Of a DNA stretch of 64,000 bases, positions 44,166 to 52,533 are shown in pieces. Made by a program: the position numbers and the translations under genes. The number at the start of each line of letters is the position of its first letter. Within the stretch, counting starts at the first letter, position 1. Where the stretch lies: positions 1 through 64,000 of the forward strand of contig CACFLJ010000002.1 of assembly GCA_902567045.1 (NCBI GenBank). The letters run 5' to 3'. The stretch is from an uncultured Pelagibacteraceae bacterium. Its GTDB lineage: Bacteria > Pseudomonadota > Alphaproteobacteria > Pelagibacterales > Pelagibacteraceae. The notes beneath the pieces were generated by a model, which did no database searches, was not told where the DNA came from, and saw only the letters and a program-made list of their open reading frames with translations.

Positions 44166-44993
44166 TTACATAGAAGCGTCGAAGCCGAACCATTTGATGG
44201 CAATTCTACTAATGTGGCCATCTTTTCTTGCTTTATCGATAGCTTTGTTAAAAGCTTTTAAGAGTTTAGTATCGTCTTTTCTAATACCTACTCCTACACC
44301 ATTACCAAATGCACCACCTGAAAAAGTTGGTCCCACAAGTACAACAGCTTCACCAGATTTTTCAGCATAGTCCGTAAACGCAACTGCTGCTGCTAAAGCA
44401 ACATCACATCTACCATTAGTCAAATCAAGATTTACTTCATCTTGTGTTTTATAAGTTTTCAAATTTATTTTTCCAACGTCACCCGACTCCAAGAAATTTT
44501 GGTGAATTGTTCCAATTTGTGTACAGACTGTTTTTCCAGATAAAGCTGAAGTTAATGTTTTCATTGCTTTATTAACAGCTGATCCACCAAGGTTTAAATT
44601 TACTGCTTCTGGAGTATCCATACCTTCTAGGTCAGAACCTTTCATAACAGCCAAAGATGCTACTTCGTCAGCATATCCTTGTGAAAAATTAATTGTTTTC
44701 ATTCTCTCATCAGTAATTGACATTCCAGCCATTATTGCATCGAATTTTTTTGATGTTAAAGCTGGTATCATGCCATCCCAGTCTTGCTCAACGATTTCAC
44801 ACTGCTGGCCGATATATCTGCAAAGTGTCCATGCAAGCTCTACTTCAAATCCAATAAGTTTACCTGAAGCATCTTTTGAATTCCAAGGTGGGTAAGCTCC
44901 TTCAGTTCCAATCTTAATTTTATCAGCATTAGAATTACTAATTAAAAATAAAGATAATAAAACAGTTAAAAATATATTTTTTATTACATTCAT
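44166..44993 (-). CDS. Polar amino-acid ABC transporter binding protein
   Basis: A 275-aa periplasmic protein of the lysine/arginine/ornithine/histidine/octopine group. The signal peptide ends near 'SNSNA-DKIKIG'. Family marks are 'TEGAYPPWN', 'GFEVELAWTLCRYIGQQCEIVEQDWDGMIPAL' and 'DAIMAGMSITDERMKTINFS'. These look closest to the octopine and basic amino-acid binding proteins, so a basic amino acid or opine-like compound is likely. A GGAGG lies 6 nt before the ATG. The transporter lacks a local ATPase gene. Confidence 0.9.
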   Translation of the reverse strand: MNVIKNIFLTVLLSLFLISNSNADKIKIGTEGAYPPWNSKDASGKLIGFEVELAWTLCRYIGQQCEIVEQDWDGMIPALTSKKFDAIMAGMSITDERMKTINFSQGYADEVASLAVMKGSDLEGMDTPEAVNLNLGGSAVNKAMKTLTSALSGKTVCTQIGTIHQNFLESGDVGKINLKTYKTQDEVNLDLTNGRCDVALAAAVAFTDYAEKSGEAVVLVGPTFSGGAFGNGVGVGIRKDDTKLLKAFNKAIDKARKDGHISRIAIKWFGFDASM

Positions 44994-45051
44994 TATTTCC
45001 TCCGTTAAAAGAATAATTATTTCATAATTTTTGAGATTTAAAAAGAAGTTT

Positions 45052-46095
45052 CTAATGATTTATAGATGAAGAAAAATTCCAGGAACAATCAAAACTTGGT
45101 ATATAAATTCTAGATAATTTAGTGTTGCCAAAATTTTCATTAAATATGTTTAACCAATTCTCTACTTGTTTTGGTTTTTTATCCTGGCTACCAACCTGAG
45201 CTGTAATAACTCCTTTTGGCTTTAAAATTCTTACAAGTGAATTCATATTTTTAGAGGCCAAATCTATACAGTATTGATCATCATTTAAATCAACATATAT
45301 CTGATCATATGTATTATCTTTGACTGATTTGATGCTCTCAAATGCGTCACCCCAAACACATTTTACTGAATTCTTTTCAGTTGCTTTATCACCAATTTTT
45401 CTAAGATGTTTATCACATACATCTACCACTTCAGGATCTAATTCATACCAATCAATAAATCCAAAATTTTTAGATATACACTCTCTAGCCACACCTCCAT
45501 CACCCCCACCGATTATTGCAGCTTTTTCCTTATTAGAGTTCAAATCTAAACCAGCTTTAACAAAAGTAGAGCTATAAAGATGTTCATCTTTTTCAGCTAC
45601 TTGAATTTCGTTGTCTATAAATAATGCTTTTCCAAATTGTTCTAGTTCTAATATCTCAATATTTTGCCCAACATTTGATTTAAAATTTTCTAATACTTTA
45701 TTAACTACGTATGACTTTTTTAAACCTGGTGAGCTATAAATGTCATGATAAAGATCTACTGTATCTCTATTAAATTCCTTCTTAACTATTCTACTGTGTT
45801 CGATTTCCTCTTTAATAACATTTATTGCTACTGAAGGTGAAATTTTTGCACATGTAAAGAAGTCAAAACTGATAATACCTTTTTCAGGAAAGGTGTGGAA
45901 ACTGATGTGGCTTTCTGCGAGAAGTGCAACTAGAGTAAATCCCTGTGGTTCAAATTTATATTTAGATATTTCCAATACTGTTACTTTTGCAATTTTTGCA
46001 ATCTTGTAAACTAATTTTTCAAAAAAAACAGGATCATACTCTTTTTTAGTACCTATAATATCAAGTGTAATATGTTCACCAACTTTTGTAGTCAT
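45052..46095 (-). CDS. speDE: SpeD-SpeE fusion: AdoMet decarboxylase plus spermidine synthase
   Basis: A 347-aa fusion. Residues 1 to about 112 are a class 1B S-adenosylmethionine decarboxylase: 'ESHISFHTFPE' with cleavage pair E61-S62 (the serine becomes the pyruvoyl group), H67, and C82 in 'FFTCAK'. Residues about 112-347 are an aminopropyltransferase with 'IIGGGDGGVARE' (195-206), D220 in 'YELDPEVV' and D250 in 'WGDAF'. The catalytic-loop region reads 'YVDLNDDQYCID' in place of the usual D-S-S/T-D-P-x-G-P. It should make spermidine, releasing methylthioadenosine. It starts one base after the aldolase stop. Confidence 0.92.
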   Translation of the reverse strand: MTTKVGEHITLDIIGTKKEYDPVFFEKLVYKIAKIAKVTVLEISKYKFEPQGFTLVALLAESHISFHTFPEKGIISFDFFTCAKISPSVAINVIKEEIEHSRIVKKEFNRDTVDLYHDIYSSPGLKKSYVVNKVLENFKSNVGQNIEILELEQFGKALFIDNEIQVAEKDEHLYSSTFVKAGLDLNSNKEKAAIIGGGDGGVARECISKNFGFIDWYELDPEVVDVCDKHLRKIGDKATEKNSVKCVWGDAFESIKSVKDNTYDQIYVDLNDDQYCIDLASKNMNSLVRILKPKGVITAQVGSQDKKPKQVENWLNIFNENFGNTKLSRIYIPSFDCSWNFSSSINH

Positions 46096-46096
46096 A

Positions 46097-46726
46097 CTAA
46101 CCTCTTTTATACGTTTTACTTTTAGATAAAACTTTTTTCATTTCACTTAAACTTAAAAGCTTTGGTCGTCCTATAACGAGAGCTTTGATATATTGTTTGG
46201 CAAGATTGTCAACTTCTTCGGCAAGTTCAAATGCTTCAGAGAGACTCTGTCCAAATGTAATTTGTCCATGATTTGCTATTAAACATGCCGATCTATTTTT
46301 TAAAGCTTTAAGAATATTTTTTGACAATTCTCGAGTTCCATAAGTTGCATACTTTGCACACTTTATATCTATACCTCCCGCTAAAGCGACCATGTAATGA
46401 AATGAAGGTATTTTCTTATTATGAGTTGATAGAGCGGTAGCGTTTGTAGAATGTGAATGAACTATTGCTTTTGCATTTTTTTTTGAATTATATATATCTT
46501 GATGAAATCTCCACTCAGATGATGGTTTTTGATTTTTATTATATTCACCATCAAGATTTATATAAACAATATCTTTTTCCTTTAACGATGAATACTTTTG
46601 TCCTGAAGGCGTTATTAAAAAACCATTTTTGTATCTTAATGAAATATTGCCAGATCTTAATGCTGATAGTTTTTTATCGTTAAGCATTTTGGCAAATTTA
46701 ACGACTTCTTTTTTTGATGAATTCAT
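46097..46726 (-). CDS. FucA-like class II aldolase (candidate methylthioribulose-P aldolase)
   Basis: A 209-aa class II aldolase/adducin protein closest to L-fuculose-phosphate aldolase. It has 'PSSEWRFH' with catalytic E71, zinc ligands H90 and H92 in 'VHSHS' and H153 in 'NHG', and 'YATYGTRELS'. MtnB dehydratases have a different segment at the SSEWRFH position. FucA-like enzymes called Ald2 split 5-methylthioribulose 1-phosphate in the DHAP shunt. The stop is one base from the SpeDE start, which ties it to methylthioadenosine. An in-frame methionine at 46786 would overlap the divergent gene, so 46726 is preferred. Confidence 0.88.
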   Translation of the reverse strand: MNSSKKEVVKFAKMLNDKKLSALRSGNISLRYKNGFLITPSGQKYSSLKEKDIVYINLDGEYNKNQKPSSEWRFHQDIYNSKKNAKAIVHSHSTNATALSTHNKKIPSFHYMVALAGGIDIKCAKYATYGTRELSKNILKALKNRSACLIANHGQITFGQSLSEAFELAEEVDNLAKQYIKALVIGRPKLLSLSEMKKVLSKSKTYKRG

Positions 46727-46771
46727 TTTATTTAAGTATACTAATTTTTTAATTTTTATTAGATTGAATTT

Positions 46772-47557
46772 ATGGCTTTTTTTCAACCAGATAAATTACC
46801 TAAATTAATGGTAGCTCCAAATGGAGCAAGAAAAGTCAAGAAAGATCACCCAGAAGTTCCATTAACAATTAAGGAAACAGTTGAGGTTGCTAAAAATTGT
46901 TTTGAAGCAGGAGCAGGCGCTATTCACCTGCATGTAAGAAATAATAAAGGAGAACATGTTTTGGATGCTGGATTGTATAAAGAGGCATTAAATGAATTAG
47001 AACACCAGGTTCCTAAAATGCATATTCAGGTCACTACTGAAGCAGTTGGAAAGTATTCTCCTGAAGAAATGAGGAAGCTTGCATATGATGTTACTCCGCC
47101 TGGGACATCAATTGGTACTGCTGAATTAATACCTTCCAGAAACCCAACAGAGGAAGATATCAAGTTATATAAATATTTGACAGAAGCTGGAACTAAAATT
47201 CAGCATATTTTGTATAATCCACAGGATGTAGAATTATTAGTAAACCTTTTAAATAAAGCAGAAATTCCAATTGAAGGAGCTTGGTGCTTATTTGTTATTG
47301 GTCATTACACAGGTAAAATTAGTTATCCAGAAAAAATTCCAGAATTCTTAAAAGTAATGAAAGATAATAATGCCAATTTAGATTGGTCGATATGCGCTTT
47401 TGCAAAAGAAGAAATGAGTTGCTTGGAAAAAGCTATTAACCTAGGTGGCAAAATTAGAGTAGGATTTGAAAATTCCTTATATATGCCTAATGGAGAAATT
47501 GCTCCAAACAATCATTCAAAAATATTAGCTGTAAATGAGATGTTCAAGTTATCGTAA
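46772..47557 (+). CDS. Beta-keto acid cleavage enzyme (BKACE, DUF849)
   Basis: A 261-aa DUF849 protein. BKACE enzymes condense a beta-keto acid with acetyl-CoA and release acetoacetate and a CoA ester, as first shown for the lysine-degradation enzyme Kce. The metal-binding 'AIHLHVRN' near residue 50, 'TTEAVGKYSPEEM' and 'VGFENSLYMPNGEIAPNNHSKI' near the end are family marks. The beta-keto substrate cannot be told from sequence. It is divergent from the aldolase over 45 nt and convergent with the flavin hydroxylase, overlapping it by 9 bases. It may serve the neighbouring aromatic cluster. Confidence 0.9.
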   Translation: MAFFQPDKLPKLMVAPNGARKVKKDHPEVPLTIKETVEVAKNCFEAGAGAIHLHVRNNKGEHVLDAGLYKEALNELEHQVPKMHIQVTTEAVGKYSPEEMRKLAYDVTPPGTSIGTAELIPSRNPTEEDIKLYKYLTEAGTKIQHILYNPQDVELLVNLLNKAEIPIEGAWCLFVIGHYTGKISYPEKIPEFLKVMKDNNANLDWSICAFAKEEMSCLEKAINLGGKIRVGFENSLYMPNGEIAPNNHSKILAVNEMFKLS

Positions 47558-49009
47558 AATCGAGGAATATTTTTTTAAAAGTAAACTAACATCTTTATTT
47601 GATCTTGCTGAAGCTAAAATAAATCTATCTGGTCTTACTAAAATAGCTTTTGAATTAATATTTTTTAAATATTTTGATACATTGCTCAAATTCTTTGCTT
47701 TCAATAAGGAGTAATTTTTTAAGTTTTTGTGCTTTATTTCTGAAGATAAAATTATAATTCCTTTTTTTGAAAAATGATCATCTAGGGTTTTATTATTTTT
47801 AAGTTTAAATTGAGGAAAAGTTTTTCCTCTATTTTTATCCTTTAGGTTACCTAAGCCTTTTCCTAGTTTAGGTTTAATTGACTGCATGCTTTTAATACCT
47901 TTATTATCAGATTTTATATTGTCTGTTATTTGAATAGTTTCAACAGCATTTACAAATTCTCCCATCCTCATAGTGGTTTCAATATATTCTTTTACATTGA
48001 GAGACCTTTCTGACTGATATGTGTTTAAAAGTTTTTCATCAAATTTATTTCTTATGCAATTGGCAATTTTCCATGCTAAATTTGATGCATCCCTAATTCC
48101 AGCACACATTCCCTGACCCATAAATGGTGGCATTAAGTGAGCAGCATCCCCAGCTATAAAAACTCTACCTTTTCGCCATTTTCTAGCAATGGCAGATTCA
48201 AATGTATAAATTGTTTTTCTCTCAATAATTGCTTCGCTTTTATTTAGCCAAGGTTTTAAAAAGTTCCAAATATAATTATCTGATAAAACTTTTTTATCGC
48301 TATGATTTTTCTTAATTGCAAATTCCCATCGTCTACGTCTACCAACATTTCTACAATATGTTGCTGGTTGTTTTGGGTTGGAATATTGGATTGTTCTATC
48401 TGGTAAATTATTTTTTTTCTTTTTCAATATTAAATCAACTACTGCCCATTTTTGAGTAAAACCTAAATTTTCCATTTTTGTTTTCATTTGTTTTCTAGTT
48501 ATTGAGTTGGCACCATCACAACCAATTACATATTTTGACCTTACGAAATACTCTTTGTGATTATTTGTATTTAAATAAGTTATATCCACATGGTTTTTTG
48601 AATTTTTAATTTTTATAACTTCAGAATATTGTTCTATTGAGACTTTTTTATAATTTTTTAATTTTTTTCTAAGTTTTTTTTCTAGATCTGGTTGATGAAA
48701 TCTATAACTTGGATACCATCCATTATCAGTAATTTTTTTTGGTCTTGGCCAATCTAATATTATTTTATCTTTAGAATTAACGAATTTAGTGCCTTTGTTA
48801 ATTATAGTGTGTTTCAAAAATTCTTTTGTAATTCCTATTGTTTGAAATACTCTCATTATTTCGTCGTCAAAATGAACTGCTCTAGGCAGTGGATAAAAAC
48901 TTTTTTCTCTATCGAGAATTAATATTGAAAAGTCATGCATTGCGAGAAGGTTTGCTAAAGTCCCTCCCGCGGGTCCTAAACCTACTATTGTGACATCAAA
49001 TTCTTTCAT
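47549..49009 (-). CDS. FAD-dependent aromatic hydroxylase (MhpA/PheA-like)
   Basis: A 486-aa group A flavoprotein monooxygenase. It has the dinucleotide motif 'VGLGPAGG' (9-16), the DG motif 'GCDGANSITRK' (163-173) and the FAD motif 'GDAAHLMPPFMGQGM' (287-301). These enzymes hydroxylate aromatic acids with NAD(P)H and O2; MhpA acts on 3-hydroxyphenylpropionate. It follows the extradiol dioxygenase by 15 nt, so the product is probably a catechol-type ring for that enzyme. The C-terminal thioredoxin-like part is short and divergent. Confidence 0.9.
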   Translation of the reverse strand: MKEFDVTIVGLGPAGGTLANLLAMHDFSILILDREKSFYPLPRAVHFDDEIMRVFQTIGITKEFLKHTIINKGTKFVNSKDKIILDWPRPKKITDNGWYPSYRFHQPDLEKKLRKKLKNYKKVSIEQYSEVIKIKNSKNHVDITYLNTNNHKEYFVRSKYVIGCDGANSITRKQMKTKMENLGFTQKWAVVDLILKKKKNNLPDRTIQYSNPKQPATYCRNVGRRRRWEFAIKKNHSDKKVLSDNYIWNFLKPWLNKSEAIIERKTIYTFESAIARKWRKGRVFIAGDAAHLMPPFMGQGMCAGIRDASNLAWKIANCIRNKFDEKLLNTYQSERSLNVKEYIETTMRMGEFVNAVETIQITDNIKSDNKGIKSMQSIKPKLGKGLGNLKDKNRGKTFPQFKLKNNKTLDDHFSKKGIIILSSEIKHKNLKNYSLLKAKNLSNVSKYLKNINSKAILVRPDRFILASARSNKDVSLLLKKYSSILR

Positions 49010-49024
49010 TGATATTTTTAAAAA

Positions 49025-49996
49025 TTATTTATTTTTTAAATTTGAATATAACCAAGGACAATCAATTAACAATGGAGCTTGTTTTCCTTGAGAAGCAGTT
49101 TCGAGTCTTTTATTTCTAAATTTCATTCTCTCATCATCAGGTAAATAAAGTCTCTCATGCCCCCAAAAACTAGGTCCCTCAAATGTTTCAATTGGCTCCC
49201 ATGTGTCTGGATTAATAATCCTCCCACCCCATCCATTTTCAATAAAAAATCCTGAAGGTGTAATTGAATAAAATGAAGTCATATAATCATTGGTATGCCG
49301 TCCCATTGTATAGGCAATTGCATTATCCTTGTATTGTAATAAGTCATAACCTTGACCTACGTCGTCTAAGTTATTGTATTCAACCATAAAATGATGGAAA
49401 CCAGTTCCACCTGAACCAAATAAAGCTAAACTATGATGTCTACCATTAACATGGAAAAAGCATAAAGATATTGGAGTATGACTATAATCACTTATCTTGA
49501 ATCCCATTACATCTCTGTAGAAAGGAATTAAATCATCAATATTTTTTACATGCACAACAGCATGTCCCATCCCTAGTGCCCCAGTCTTAAACCCTGAAAT
49601 TGGCCTACCTGGTTTGAAAGGATCTGTATCTATCATAGGCTTATAAACAAGTTCAATACGATTTCCTTGTGGGTCGTTAAAATAAATTAAATCCTCAACA
49701 AAACGTTTATCAGCAAAAGAAGTTTTTCCATGGTTTACCGCTATTTTATTTTCCTCTAATTTATTTGCAAAAGTTTGAAGATCTTCTTTGCTATCAACTT
49801 CCCATCCTAAAAATCCTAATCCATCTCCTGTATCACCAGTAATTGTTAACCTTTGTTTTTGGCTATCCATTCTAAAAGACAGAATTTCTTTTCCACGGTC
49901 CATCTGTTGCATACCGAGGTATTTTTGAGAGTATTCTGACCAATCCTCAAATTTATCTGAATTAACTCCAATATAACTTAAAGCTTTTACTGCCAT
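49025..49996 (-). CDS. Extradiol ring-cleavage dioxygenase (type I, VOC fold)
   Basis: A 323-aa two-domain vicinal-oxygen-chelate protein like BphC. The iron ligands are H145 in 'GMGHAVVHV', H202 in 'FHHFMVEY' and E253 in 'FFIENGWG'. Second-sphere residues 'RHHSLAL' and 'SFYSITPSG' (Y243) also match. The N-terminal domain is the usual degenerate copy. It should split a catechol ring next to the hydroxyl pair using Fe(II) and O2. It follows the TRAP binding protein gene after a stem-loop and is followed by the hydroxylase. Confidence 0.9.
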   Translation of the reverse strand: MAVKALSYIGVNSDKFEDWSEYSQKYLGMQQMDRGKEILSFRMDSQKQRLTITGDTGDGLGFLGWEVDSKEDLQTFANKLEENKIAVNHGKTSFADKRFVEDLIYFNDPQGNRIELVYKPMIDTDPFKPGRPISGFKTGALGMGHAVVHVKNIDDLIPFYRDVMGFKISDYSHTPISLCFFHVNGRHHSLALFGSGGTGFHHFMVEYNNLDDVGQGYDLLQYKDNAIAYTMGRHTNDYMTSFYSITPSGFFIENGWGGRIINPDTWEPIETFEGPSFWGHERLYLPDDERMKFRNKRLETASQGKQAPLLIDCPWLYSNLKNK

Positions 49997-50021
49997 GATA
50001 TTATTATACTTAATTTTGAAA

Positions 50022-50047
50022 GAGCCCGCTATGAAATTAGCGGGCTC
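50022..50047 (-). terminator. GC-rich stem-loop after dctP
   Basis: Perfect 9-bp arms, GAGCCCGCT (50022-50030) and AGCGGGCTC (50039-50047), with an 8-nt loop. This is by far the most GC-rich stretch around. On the - strand it ends in TTTC then AAAATT, so the T-run is short. It begins 12 nt after the dctP stop and stands 26 nt before the dioxygenase start. Confidence 0.8.
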
Positions 50048-50058
50048 GAATTTGACTA

Positions 50059-51072
50059 TTAACCGTCTATTTTAGAAATTACTTCTCTTGCTCTTTTTAA
50101 TACAGCATCTCCATCAAGACCTTTGCCTTTCATTTCTGCTAACCAGTCTGATTCAATTGGAGCTAATATTTTTTTGTATTCAGCTAACACTGAGTCAGAT
50201 GCAACAGTTATCTCGTGCCCTGGGGTATTTTCTACTTGAACTCTCATCTTGGCATTCTGAGTATCAATTAAATTAGATGCCCAATCGCCAAACCATTGAC
50301 CTGAATGTTTATCAACACATCCTTTTGCTGCTGAAGAAAGACCATTATATTTCCCTTCATTCATTATTAACCCAAATGTAGCATTAGTAATGTTAACCTC
50401 TGTATGATATTTTGTAACATCAAATAATCTAAATGAACCAATTGCTGTATATGGGAAAGGTGTACCATCTATAACACCTTTATTTAAGGCTTCTGAAGTT
50501 CCTGGTGCTGGTACTTTAACTCCAGTTGCTCCTAAAGTTTTAAGAATTGTTCCGGCTATTTTGCTTGGAACTCTCATTTTTTTTCCTTTAAAGTCTGCAG
50601 GCTTAACAACTTTTGTATCCTTCATATGGATTTGGTATCCTGGATTCGAATGGAGTCCTATCAGTTTAATTCCTGCCATTTCTTTATCTAGATAACCTTC
50701 TTCAAAAAGAGTATTTAAAGCTCTAGATCCAGCTTTTGAAGTTTTAGTTAAGAATGGTAGTTCTACAACTGAACTTAAAGGAAATTGACCGCCAATATAT
50801 CCAAGAACTGTCCAAGATATATCTGCAACTCCTGAAGTTACTATATCGTATTGTTTGGGAGGACTTCCTAATACTCCTCCTGCATACATTTTTACGTTTA
50901 AAGCACCATTTGAACATTTGTTAACTTTATCTGCCCAAGCAGCTAAAATCTTACTTGCTATAAATGCTTTTGGTGGTTCAAAAGTTGCTAACTTTAATTC
51001 TGTAGCTGATGCCGTACTAATAATGCTTAAGGAAAAAATTCCTATAACAAAACCAATTATTTTTTTTTTCAT
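50059..51072 (-). CDS. dctP: TRAP transporter solute-binding protein (DctP)
   Basis: A 337-aa periplasmic protein. The signal peptide ends near residue 23 ('STASA-TELKLATFEPP'). It has 'MYAGGVLGSPPKQYDIVTSGVADISW', 'FKGKKMRVPSKIAGTIL' with the conserved arginine, and 'GTSEALNKGVIDGTPFPYTAIG'. A GAGGGG Shine-Dalgarno is present. The permease genes dctQ and dctM lie on the other strand beyond the FAH gene. The neighbours (hydroxylase, dioxygenase, FAH hydrolase) suggest an aromatic acid or a related carboxylate as substrate (inference). Confidence 0.92.
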   Translation of the reverse strand: MKKKIIGFVIGIFSLSIISTASATELKLATFEPPKAFIASKILAAWADKVNKCSNGALNVKMYAGGVLGSPPKQYDIVTSGVADISWTVLGYIGGQFPLSSVVELPFLTKTSKAGSRALNTLFEEGYLDKEMAGIKLIGLHSNPGYQIHMKDTKVVKPADFKGKKMRVPSKIAGTILKTLGATGVKVPAPGTSEALNKGVIDGTPFPYTAIGSFRLFDVTKYHTEVNITNATFGLIMNEGKYNGLSSAAKGCVDKHSGQWFGDWASNLIDTQNAKMRVQVENTPGHEITVASDSVLAEYKKILAPIESDWLAEMKGKGLDGDAVLKRAREVISKIDG

Positions 51073-51122
51073 TTTAATCCCCTCTTATTATTAAATAATT
51101 ATGAGAAAGTTTAACTTGAAAA

Positions 51123-51974
51123 TTAGATTATTTCATCCTTAATTGTGTTAGATAAAGTGCCAATTTCTGTGATTTCTATTTCAACATTATCTCCAGGTTT
51201 CATAAATATTGGAGGATTTCTTTTAAACCCTACCCCTCCAGGCGTACCAGTGACTAGTACATCACCGGCTCTCCAAGCCATTGCTTTGGAAACATACGAA
51301 ATTAAAATTGGAATATCAAAAATAAGTTGACTTAATTTTGCGTTTTGCATGACTTCACCATTTAATCTAGTTTCAATTGTTAGATTTTTATAATCATTAA
51401 TGTCTTCGGCTAAAACCATATGTGGCCCAAAACTCCCTGTTTTTTCAAAGTTTTTACCCATTCCAAATTGTCTAGTATGTCTCTGCCACTCTCTTACAGT
51501 ACTTTCATTATAACATGAATAACCAATTATATGCTTTAAAGCATCCTCCGGTTTTATGTGTTTGCCACCTTCACCCATAATTACTGCCATCTCACCTTCA
51601 AAATCTAAACTTTGTGAGACAACGGGTCTTTGAATTGGTTGCATATGTGCAGTTTGACTTTCTGGAAATCGATGAAAAATTACTGGATTCTCTTCAACTG
51701 TTCTGTTGGTTTCTTTAACATGTTCACTATAATTTAAACCTACACAAATAATTTTTCCAGGATTTGGAATTAATGGTAAATATTCAATATCTGATTCATT
51801 AATGTTGCCTGGATTATTTGTTGCATATGATTTCGCTTCATCAATTCCTTGATTTGAAATTAAATCTTTAAGTGTATTTGAATTTGATACTTTTCCAGTT
51901 AGATCTGTAATTTTATTATTATTTATAGTACCAAACTTATTTTGATCATTATGTTTAAAAGAAATAAATTTCAT
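51123..51974 (-). CDS. FAH-family hydrolase (fumarylacetoacetate/acylpyruvate type)
   Basis: A 283-aa FAH-fold protein. The N-terminal cap is about residues 1-65. The metal-binding E126 and E128 are in 'DFEGEMAVI'. The third ligand position reads 'YNESTVREWQ', giving E157 where most relatives have Asp. 'FEKTGSFGPHMV' and 'VTGTPGGVGFKRNPP' complete the active site. The family hydrolyses or decarboxylates ring-cleavage products. It lies upstream of dctP in the same run as the dioxygenase and hydroxylase, so it probably processes the meta-cleavage product. Confidence 0.9.
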   Translation of the reverse strand: MKFISFKHNDQNKFGTINNNKITDLTGKVSNSNTLKDLISNQGIDEAKSYATNNPGNINESDIEYLPLIPNPGKIICVGLNYSEHVKETNRTVEENPVIFHRFPESQTAHMQPIQRPVVSQSLDFEGEMAVIMGEGGKHIKPEDALKHIIGYSCYNESTVREWQRHTRQFGMGKNFEKTGSFGPHMVLAEDINDYKNLTIETRLNGEVMQNAKLSQLIFDIPILISYVSKAMAWRAGDVLVTGTPGGVGFKRNPPIFMKPGDNVEIEITEIGTLSNTIKDEII

Positions 51975-52041
51975 GATTAATACTTTCTATTTTTGAAACT
52001 ACTTATATGTTAATGTTTAAATAATTTGAAGCAACATTTTT

Positions 52042-52533
52042 ATGATTTCTAAAGTCAGTAAAGTTTTTGATTATTCGGCGATAGCTTCAGGTATTGTTTT
52101 ATTTTTATTAGCTGTATTAACTTTTTGTGACGTATTTGGAAGACGATTTTTAAATTCACCAGTTACAGGTACAATAGAGTTAGTAGAAATAGGAATGGCA
52201 TTAGTAGCTTTCCTTGCAATGCCAAGAGCATTTTATTTAAATGCTAATGTTTCAGCAGATTTTATAAATAATTTAAATTTAGGTATATTTAAAACTTACT
52301 TGGTAATTTTAAAATTTGTTTTAATGATATCGATTATGTCTTTAATGGCATATTCAACTACTTTGACTTCTTATAAATTTATGAATAATCAAAGAGTAAC
52401 GCTTGACTTAGAACTATATTTTTATCCATTTTATTTCATTTGTTCTATCGGGATGTGGTTAAGTGTTTTTGCAATAATAATATGGTTTATTAAAACTATT
52501 AAAAAAAATTACTCAAAAGTAGAGGAATTATAA
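52042..52533 (+). CDS. dctQ: TRAP transporter small permease (DctQ)
   Basis: A 163-aa membrane protein of four helices with the DctQ pattern 'LTFCDVFGRRFLNSPVTGTIELVEIGMALVAFLAMP'. The TAA shares a base with the dctM ATG (TAATG at 52531). It is divergent from the FAH gene (67 nt) and so split from its binding protein gene, which lies 1 kb away on the - strand. That arrangement implies two promoters in one small region for one transporter. Confidence 0.93.
   Translation: MISKVSKVFDYSAIASGIVLFLLAVLTFCDVFGRRFLNSPVTGTIELVEIGMALVAFLAMPRAFYLNANVSADFINNLNLGIFKTYLVILKFVLMISIMSLMAYSTTLTSYKFMNNQRVTLDLELYFYPFYFICSIGMWLSVFAIIIWFIKTIKKNYSKVEEL

Noticed and set aside
44994-46100. Polyamine or SAM riboswitch near speDE
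   Set aside because: The aldolase and speDE are one base apart and the region behind them (44994-45051) is short and unstructured, so there is no room for an aptamer.
46727-46786. 20-residue N-terminal extension of the class II aldolase
   Set aside because: It would overlap the divergent BKACE gene and has no counterpart in FucA, which aligns from the methionine at 46726.
47549-47557. Frameshift or pseudogene at the BKACE/hydroxylase junction
   Set aside because: Both proteins end with normal family C-termini or lengths; the 9-base overlap is simply convergent packing.
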